Under the pieces are notes generated by a model. It worked only from the letters and a program-made list of their open reading frames with translations, had not been told where the DNA came from and made no database searches. This document shows positions 56,381 to 64,000 of a stretch of DNA of 64,000 bases, in pieces. The DNA is taken from contig JAJSPD010000046.1 of the NCBI GenBank assembly GCA_021307315.1, forward strand, positions 62,001-126,000, given 5' to 3'. Position numbers and translations under genes: made by a program. How positions within the stretch are numbered: position 1 is the stretch's first letter; the number at the start of each line of letters is the position of its first letter. This stretch comes from Bisporella sp. PMI_857 (Eukaryota > Ascomycota > Leotiomycetes > Helotiales > Helotiaceae).

Positions 56381-57070
56381 AGAATAGAGTCACGGGCCTT
56401 CAGAGAGTATGGGGTAAACAAGTCAATTGCTGAAGGTTGTAGAACCTAAACTACAGGAGAGAATCCCTCTACTATAGAGGTGTGATACTCACGTATGTGA
56501 GTATCACATACGCAACGCATACGTCAGTAGATTCATCATCAAAGGCAAAAGTACGTATGCATCTTGCACAAGCATACGTACAACATCCCCAATAGGCTAG
56601 GTATGATCCTTAGACCTAGCTTATTCAACACCAATGCTTCAAAAACGTATCCCTAAAAAAGGCACGAACTCCTTGCAGCCCAGACATCGAGTTAAACTTA
56701 TGAAAGCAACTACAATAGGGAACGTAGAAATCAAGATCTTGGCTTGGGATCCTCAAAGGATTTAGTTCGTGAGCTATATGCTCATTCTTGCAGACAAGTA
56801 TACACGTCTATAACTGTTCATTTTACCTGCAGATTTGCTACCTTGTTTGGACTTCCCAGTAATTCAACCCCATTGCAAATCGCCGCACGCAAGCAAATGT
56901 ATGCAAGCATTCAGCAATTCCCAGACTAATTGCCATTAATGTTCAATCTGCAAACATGCTAAATCTTCTAAACAATGGATAAAATCCTGCAAATATTTGT
57001 ACATGATTTGTGCCAAGCACGAACCCAATCGTCAGTAATAAATGACTAAAGATTAATCATCCCCATCCGA
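56381..57070. other. Intergenic region with hairpin, no gene
   Basis: AT-rich. Several CGTATG/CATACG words (56493-56580) may be hAT subterminal repeats. Confidence 0.35.
56484..56509. repeat. Hairpin, 11-base perfect arms
   Basis: GTGATACTCAC and its exact reverse complement around a GTAT loop. Possible end of a foldback element. Confidence 0.8.
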
Positions 57071-60000
57071 TTAATGAACTGTAGCTTCTAGCGGCTCGAA
57101 ATTGGAATCTTCGGTGTCACTATATGTGATAGCGGATTAGCAAGTTCTTGATTTAGGCCGAAACGAGGGGACTTACTTAGAATCATGACCAACACCTTTT
57201 CTCTTCTTCCGAGCTGGACCTACTCCATTCGTCCCATGGTGACCTCTGCTAGAACTTGATGGGCTTGATCCGCCGTTGATCCGCCGCTTCTTGCTGTTGT
57301 CACTCTGGACAGATGTTTGCCATTGTTGAGCTCGGACTGCGCCACCGTTGGACTGACCATTACAACTAGAAGCTATGGGTGGCTAGATTATTGTCAGTCC
57401 TGACCACTCTATACACCCTACTCGCAACACTTGAATAAAATAGGTGGAAGATCATCGTGCGCGGTTCGAGAACACTTACGTTTACGGAAACCCTACTATT
57501 AGGTCTAGAGGCTTCGCTTGATTGCTGGCCATTTTGGGCGGACTGTATGGCTTCTATAGCAGTGCGAGACGCTGCCAATTCCCTAGCAACGGTTTTCTTG
57601 GACACCTCCGCATTCTCCGTCAATGCAAATATGTCGTCGTTTACAGCATTTGCTATACTTGAAACTCTTAGAATATCGTCTCTAGCCGTGTTCGCTACGG
57701 ACGAAACTTTCATAAGCTTTTCAGAAAGCTTGTCCACTTCCAATCTCAATGGAGCTGCTGTGCATTCAGTTTCCAGGAAGTTACAATTTAATACCGTGAC
57801 TTACCATATACTAGAGCGTTGTCATCTTTCATGCTTTGATTTTGTGCACTCTCAACGGCAGAGATTCGCGCCATGAGCTTATCTGTGTCGGCTCTAAGCC
57901 CAGCAGTGTTTATGGCATTGCGGAGGCTTGGATACTGATCGGCAACTTGACTGACAACATATTGCGCCTGGTCTTTTGTGTTAATATTATTCAGACGACG
58001 TTCCAAGCTAATAGTATTCAGCTCCACAGCTTCAAACCGACTACGCTGGTCCTCAATGCCATTCTTCAAATCAGCAATGTGCTTTCCAAGTTGCGAATTT
58101 TCTAGCAATGGTGGGATATCCGGTTGTGTGCGCAGAGCCCCTAAAACTTGCGATGTGACAATGGTAGAGATAGTCTTCTGGGAATTGGCTAGGTCTAGTG
58201 CTATTTGTTGCAGGTTGCTCTGATGTGATGCAGAAGTCTGCCGAAGGGTTTCAACTGTCGACAATAGAGAGTTTATAGGATCAAATTGGCTCTTTAGGCT
58301 AGAAACCTCCTTTTTGAGATTGTCGATATGTGTGCCGAGCAAATTATTGGTTTCGGTTTGGATAACTTCCACCATGCCCATGATCTCCTTTTGCATGCCA
58401 TCAACATCCAGGGACGATGGATTGTCTCGACTTAATTGTAGAGAAGATCGTACCTCTTCATGAATATCATCAAGCATAACAACGCCTACTATCCCCTTGT
58501 CTTGGGAAGAAATCTTATCCACTCTCATTTCGAGGGTTTGAATTCTGTAATTAATAGTTTGTAAGGTTTTGCTATTGATAATGGATTCGGGAAGCGATTC
58601 GACAGGATGGCTGGCCAAATTTGCTTCTGCTGAGCTTTTCGAGTCTTCTTCCACCTTGCAAACACGTTTCTCAAGCTTAGCATTACGGACAATTGACCTT
58701 TCTTCTAATGCTTCGAGCCTTATTTGGAATGGGGCTAATGCAGTGATCTTTGTTTCTGCATCATTCAATCTTCTCACAATTGCTGAGTTATTGCTTCTTT
58801 TCTCGATGTCAAGAATATCATTCTTCAACTCAGTATGCATTGCTTCGAGCTTCATGATGTTGCGTAGCTGACTGCTGAGTGATCCGTGCTCGCTTGAAAG
58901 CTCGTCTACATTCTTCTGGTACAATTGAGCTAGTTGGGATTGCTCTTCGAAAACTGCTGAAGACTTCGAAGCATCTTCCTTCAATCTATCCAGAAGTTGG
59001 CGTACATCATTTAGATTGCTGGAATAGTTATCGATATTCCCCTCAAGCTTGTTGATTTGTTTCAGTGCCTCTTTCTCAAACTCGAGGTTGCTTTTTTGGA
59101 TGCGATCGGAGCTTTCTTTGAAGCTATCGATAACCTTCTGGTTGATATCGACTTTTTGGTTAATTGCCTCTATATCCTTCTGTAACAAAGTTGCCTGTTT
59201 CTCACTTTTCTCGAGTGCAGCCTGCTCTGTCTTAATAAAGCGACCTTGCTCTTGAACTTGGGACTCTAAGGCAATGCATGTCTTCCCTAGCTCGCCTATT
59301 CGATATTCAGATTGTGGAAGGTCCAGATTCCTTGCACCAAGTATGGTAGGTGCTAGCATAGCGGCGCCTTGCACAACAAAACTCTTTAAAACATTATCTT
59401 GCAAAGCAAGTTTATCGTTCGTTGCCTTGAGAACCTCGACAGTGCGGGCTCGGTCTTTAGCATTCGCCTCCTCTATAGCCGGGAATTTCTTATAAATGCT
59501 TTTAGACTTAAGATATTCGCTCTCCTTCTTCAGGATCTCCCTCTCAGCAACAGATTTTTGGACTTTTAAAGTGGCAACCGTCGTTGCCTCATCAGATATA
59601 CGCTGAAATAGAATACTTATTGCTTCTGCCAGCTCTCTAGTAGCTAATTCCGCTGCCGCTGGAAGTTTTGCAGACGGATGTTTCGTGGCGATAAGTTCTT
59701 CTGCTTGCTTGTTCTCCAGGGCTAGCGGCTGTACTCCAATAGGAGTAAGCCGAGACATAGGTGAGTTTACAGCAGATTCGTGGGGACTGAACTGAGCTGG
59801 CTGGGGCGTAGTTAGTGGTGCTAGAACAATAGCCTCGGCTGTTTGGCGTCCGGGAACTGGGTCGCGCTCAGCTATTGAAAAAAGATTCCCAGAGTAAGCT
59901 ACTAGCCGTAGCGCTTTTTAACGTTAGCCAACATGATATGATCAGGGTGAGTCACTACTGCATAACTGCAAATCTGAGTGTGGGTGTGGAGCTAGTGCAC

Positions 60001-60704
60001 CGCTCAAGGCTGACATTGATGGATACTTGGAAAGTGAATGTAGCATGAAGGTGAATATATCAGGCGAGTCACGCCAATATATCATGAATCTGACTGAAGA
60101 TGGAAGTACTACCTTTCGGGCCTTGTTCAGCAGCAACCTTCTCGAGCTCTCCCGCCCTAGATTGCTTGTTCTGTGCCTGCTTAAATTGTGCCGAATTAGA
60201 CTCCTTACTAGTACTCAACAAGGTCGAACTTCGCTGATGATTAACGTTGTGGTTGTTCGGTGTTGTTGATGACGGTGACGGGAGTCTCCGTAGCGCTTGA
60301 TTAGTAAAGTTGTCTCGGGCCCGGGCAGGAGGTTGAGATGCAGTATAAGAGCCCGAACCTCGTCTCGGCGGAGGAGAACGACTTTTTTCCGGACGGTGGT
60401 ATCGACGATAGGTGTCCGCTTTCAGGATAGGGAAATGACTCCTTTCACGATAATTAGAAGAGCGGCTCATTTCTCTCAGGCCACGTGGCGGAGAGCGGTC
60501 CTTCAAACGACTGTCAACAGAAACTAGTGGGCTGACAGGAGATGCTGTGAAGTTGGAAGGTGCAGGTCGTTTCGGCGCCTGCCCCCGAATTGCAAATTCG
60601 GACCGACTTTGGCTCTCCTCCGCAGTTCTCCTCCAATCTGTCGTTTCTTCTCTTGTGGAAAGACCAGACGGGTGAGAGAAAGGACTACTTTTAGACTGTG
60701 TCAT
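57071..60704 (-). CDS. Large coiled-coil protein, 1,063 aa, five exons
   Basis: Exons 60113-60704, 57805-59871, 57480-57757, 57177-57382 and 57071-57119, introns 241, 47, 97 and 57 bp, all in frame from ATG 60704 to TAA 57071. Residues 1-220 are Ser/Pro/Arg-rich and disordered. About 260-950 is almost entirely heptad-type coiled coil with few breaks (LEKSEKQATLLQKDIEAINQ is typical). The C-terminal 110 residues are polar with two basic clusters, SKKRRINGG and ARKKRKG, likely nuclear localisation signals. No catalytic domain. It looks like an intact host gene for a structural or scaffolding nuclear protein; no family is recognised. It is the only intact non-transposon gene in the last 28 kb. 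Confidence 0.75.
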
Positions 60705-61198
60705 TTGTTACGTGGAGAGTGGCTTGTCCTGCACAACTTTGGTACCCTCACTCCCACGCAATATTGTCCGCTGATATTCCCAACGCGAGCCCAACGAGAA
60801 TCCAAAAGTTGAATCCTCTACTTGGTATGATACGGAAGATCTGTACGGAAGGTCGAGCGTGATTTGCGTTTGCATGTGGAACTAACAGAACCCGAAGGAT
60901 TCCTTTGCTAACAGAATACGGACCGTTGGACGCAGCTTGCTCCAGCAACAATTTGAAGCAGCAGGAAGGGCAGGGCTGTCGAAAGAGATTTAGGAATGCA
61001 CTCGTAAGGCAAGGTAGTGTATTACGCCCAGCAAAGCCTAAAGGGCCGCGAATGCACTCGTGTTGGTCTCCTTGGAAGGGGTACGATTGAAACGGCCGCC
61101 ATCAGCGCCTTGGCAAAAGCATTAGCTCGGCGGTAACACTAACCGAGATCCCGTGACAAATCCCGTCCCGCATCAAATCCCACTCAAAAATACATTCT
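60705..61198. other. Intergenic region with LINE 3'-end scar
   Basis: About 61018-61052 (ATTACGCCCAGCAAAGCC and following) is a diverged reverse complement of the LINE 3' end at 44700-44730, so an inverted LINE 3' remnant sits directly before LINE copy 2. Confidence 0.45.
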
Positions 61199-61270
61199 AG
61201 AGCAATCAAGTCAGCCAGCAATCAAGTCAGCCAGCAATCAAATTAGTGAGAATCGGTAGTTGTGTGGAGG

Positions 61271-62608
61271 ATGGAGGTCGTGACGCGTCAGTCGAGCCGG
61301 GAACGCGTCAAGACGTCAAAGGCATTAGAATGGAGCAAGAGAAGTTCTAGAGCGGTAGCAAGCGATACAGAGGACACGATTGAAGTAATTGAGGAAGCTC
61401 CCATGCCGTTGCAAACAAGACGAACAGGGATCGGCGCGCATCCCAAGGAGCAAAGTGTGGCGACGAAGGTTAAGGCGCTCGCCGCGAAGGCAGGAGAACG
61501 TCCTGCAACAGCGGCAGCGACCCCGAACCAGCCGGTACACGAAAAAGCGAACGCAAGCGCAAATATGCAGATCAAAGTGCTCACTGACTTGGTCAAGTCG
61601 CTGTTGAAAGCAATGGAGGAACAGAAGAAGGATCACGTGACCCAGATCGAAACTATAACGCGGACTTTTACGAAGCAGATAGAAACACTTAAGGCAGAGC
61701 TTAAGGCAGAGGTTACAGATATGATGGAAAAGATTCAGACCCAGCTGTCCAATGCCCAAGCACCGTCAAGCCCATCCCCATCGTATGCAGAAGTCGCCCG
61801 AACGCCACCAGAGAGTTCACCCAGCAATGTACGAACCCTCTCCCTGCGCACCACGCCGTCAACAATGACCGATACGCTGTACTGCACGGTTGACACGTCC
61901 AGAGTTGGGGAGGGAGAGAGAAGCAAGGCCCAACCTGGGGCAGTTCGGAAGGCGATTGAGGAGGAGATTCGCACCGGGGAAGGACAAGCAAATTGGCGCT
62001 GCGCTGCGGTGATCAAAGACGCTAGGAACACGGAACGCATCAAGATTGTATGCAGAGACGAAGCTGAACTCCAACGGGTCAAGGAAGCGGCCCAGAAAAC
62101 TGCGGCCGAGGGAGTCCGAGTGCTGCGAGACCAATTGTACCCGGTCAAGGTGGACAATGTCAATCGAACAACTATACTCGATCACGACGGAAATGTTTTA
62201 CCTGGCGCCGCCGAAGTCCTTGGGAAGGAAAACGGTGTCCACATAGCCAAGATCGGGTGGCTCAGTAAGAAAGACGGGGGGAAAGCCTATGGTTCAATGG
62301 TTGTTTACGTCACAAAAGGCAGCGAAGCCGCACGACTGTTACAAGAGCAATATTTCCATGTTGCAGGAGAGTCGGCCTACACCAGGGTCTTCGAGCCGCG
62401 ATATGGTCCACAGAAATGCTATCGATGCCAGGAAATCGGGCACAAGGCGTACTCATGCACGCAACCGCGAGTCTGTGCCAAGTGTGCTCAAGTAGGACAC
62501 CATCACAGTGAATGCCAAGCAGTAATACCAAAGTGTGTCACATGCGGAGGGCCACACGAATCGCTCAGCGGGAACTGCGGAACACGCCACCGCTCCCAGG
62601 ATGCGTAA
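61271..62608 (+). CDS. LINE copy 2 ORF1, full length, 445 aa
   Basis: Begins at ATG 61271 (MEVVTRQSSRERVKTSKALE). It keeps the N-terminal 44 residues that copy 1 lost to a stop. Otherwise as copy 1, with a coiled-coil region and three C-terminal zinc knuckles. One in-frame codon deletion relative to copy 1 near 61830. The stop TAA 62606-62608 overlaps the ORF2 start. Confidence 0.88.
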   Translation: MEVVTRQSSRERVKTSKALEWSKRSSRAVASDTEDTIEVIEEAPMPLQTRRTGIGAHPKEQSVATKVKALAAKAGERPATAAATPNQPVHEKANASANMQIKVLTDLVKSLLKAMEEQKKDHVTQIETITRTFTKQIETLKAELKAEVTDMMEKIQTQLSNAQAPSSPSPSYAEVARTPPESSPSNVRTLSLRTTPSTMTDTLYCTVDTSRVGEGERSKAQPGAVRKAIEEEIRTGEGQANWRCAAVIKDARNTERIKIVCRDEAELQRVKEAAQKTAAEGVRVLRDQLYPVKVDNVNRTTILDHDGNVLPGAAEVLGKENGVHIAKIGWLSKKDGGKAYGSMVVYVTKGSEAARLLQEQYFHVAGESAYTRVFEPRYGPQKCYRCQEIGHKAYSCTQPRVCAKCAQVGHHHSECQAVIPKCVTCGGPHESLSGNCGTRHRSQDA

Positions 62609-64000
62609 AACCTTTCAAATACTCCAATTGAATGTCCGGAAGCAGCGAGAGGTGCAACACAGTTTAATGAGTGATGAGCAATTGAAGGATTGTGGAGTGT
62701 TGGCGATATCTGAACCATATGCGAGGATCATCGACGGCACTTTGGTGACAGCCCCAATGGGACACCCAAACTGGATTAAAATAGTACCCACAGTCCAACG
62801 TGTGGAAAGGTGGGCGGTTCGGAGCATGCTCTGGATTCGGAAGGATATCGAAGCAGAACAGGTGCCAATACAATCATCGGACCTCACGGCAGCGGTATTG
62901 CGACTCCCAGACCGGTCGATACTGGTAGTGTCGGTCTACGTTGAACCGCAGGATGCAGAGACATTGAGGGTTGCGATACGCGAATTACACCAGGTAATAA
63001 GAGAAACACGCAGCAAGATTGGCACCCGGTGGATGTGGTCCTTGCCGGGGATTTCAACCGGCACGATCAATTATGGGGAGGAGAGGACGTCTCACGGGAA
63101 AGGCAAGGCGAGGCCGACCCATCATCGACCTCATGAGTGAGCATGCCCTTCACAGCTTACTCCCGAGGGGCACGAAGACGTGGCAACGGGGGAATCACGA
63201 GACAACAATTGATCTGATACTGGCTTCCGAGGAATTGGCAACTCAGTAGTGAAGTGTACAGTCCACACACGGAGCATGGTCCGATCACGAGCAATTCAGA
63301 CACGTTCGACGTTGCGACTCCGGAACGAGTGTTGAAGCAAGGCTGCTTTTCAAAAATGCTCCGTGGACCACATAAAGGCAGGATTACACCAATCTTCGCT
63401 TCGTTCCATTGGTGGCAGTGTACAGCAACAGGCAGATGGGTTATGACAGCGTGCTGGAGGCAGTCCATGCACTCACCCCAAGGGCGAAGCCTTCACCATA
63501 CGCGAAGAGATGGTGGACAACAGACTCACACAGCTGCGGCGAGTCTATACTACTGGAGGAACCAGGCTAGAACTCAACGACGGATGGGTCGCATGTTTCC
63601 TGAACTAGAACAGCAAGCGAATGAGCTGCTAAGGAATACCATGATGCTGTCCGGAACAGAAAAAGGCGCACTGGGAGGACTTCCTCGCAGATGACACAAA
63701 CATTGGCAAGCGGCAAAATACCTAGATCCTCGTGGCAGTTCAGCATTTGACAAGATACCGCCGCTGACGAGAAGAGACGGATCCACCACAAAAACAAAAC
63801 TGAACAAGCAGAGGAACTGCTGTCGGTGTTCTTTCCCCCACTACCGGACAGGATAGAAGATGAAGGACCACGACCACAGCGAACCGCAGTGTCGATGCCT
63901 CCCCTGACCATGGAAGAAGTCGAACGGAGGATTTCGCGGCGAAGCCATGGAAGGCGCCAGGAGAGGATGGGTTACCAGCCATGGTATGGAACAGGTATGG
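62601..64000 (+). pseudogene. LINE copy 2 ORF2, frameshifted and cut by the window
   Basis: ATG 62601 overlaps the ORF1 stop as in copy 1. The endonuclease domain reads well to about codon 142 (VIRETRSKIGTR), where a one-base deletion near 63027 ends the frame at 63140. At least 13 further one-base deletions follow by 63460. The order of segments still matches copy 1 up to the start of the RT region. Confidence 0.85.

Larger units (their letters stand above)
61199..64000 (+). mobile_element. LINE copy 2, runs off the window
   Basis: Identity with copy 1 starts at the tandem repeat region (two full units rather than three or four). ORF1 and the first 400 bp of ORF2 are about 99% identical. 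From about 63027 onward single-base deletions appear every 20-40 bp. The 54 bp of 5' sequence present in copy 1 before the repeats are absent, so copy 2 is slightly 5'-truncated or starts at an internal site. Confidence 0.92.

Overview
The window looks like part of a chromosome of a filamentous ascomycete (Pezizomycotina). Genes are broken by many short introns of about 44-60 bp with GTRAGT-type donors and RCTAAY-like branch points. Protein families are typically fungal (NACHT-ankyrin NLR, TPR-CHAT, small Cys-rich proteins, fungal Myb/SANT-like proteins), and the transposons are the usual fungal set (Tad-like LINE, Copia, hAT, Fot1/pogo). The genus cannot be read from the sequence. No bacterial operons, rRNA, tRNA or CRISPR were seen.

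Layout. 0.7-10 kb: small, mostly unrecognised spliced genes, including two diverged paralogues of one multi-pass membrane protein family (3548-4433 and 6798-7860), a CCCAT microsatellite and a PEDAQ-repeat gene interrupted by a stop. 10.6-21 kb: an accessory block with a frameshifted kinase-like gene (nuclease-like domain plus kinase), two unrecognised genes, a small Cys-rich protein, an intact small protein kinase, a kinase relic and a broken TPR-CHAT protease gene whose 5' end is replaced by a fragment of a Myb-like gene. 21.4-29.6 kb: one giant NLR gene (about 2,654 aa) with a TIR/SEFIR-like N-terminus, NACHT, about 52 ankyrin repeats (45 almost identical, 99 bp each) and a C-terminal ZZ zinc finger. 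30.8-34.5 kb: a tandem pair of Myb-like genes and an acidic protein gene; part of this block is duplicated at 20.2-20.6 kb.

36.2-64 kb is dominated by mobile elements: a full-length LINE (36.2-44.8 kb, 13-bp target duplication) that carries an intact hAT element inserted in ORF2; a Copia element on the minus strand (44.9-52.0 kb) with an extra ORF before gag; a MITE-like inverted repeat element; an intact Fot1/pogo element (52.9-54.7 kb); a 5'-truncated hAT relic; one intact host-like gene for a 1,063-aa coiled-coil protein (57.1-60.7 kb); and a second LINE copy that runs off the end and becomes rich in single-base deletions in the last kilobase.

Taken together this is an accessory, transposon-rich region. 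The NLR, the CHAT protease and the kinases belong to families used in fungal self/non-self recognition and programmed cell death. That they act together here is inference from co-location only. Gene models were spliced by eye from splice consensus and reading frame; none is supported by transcript data.
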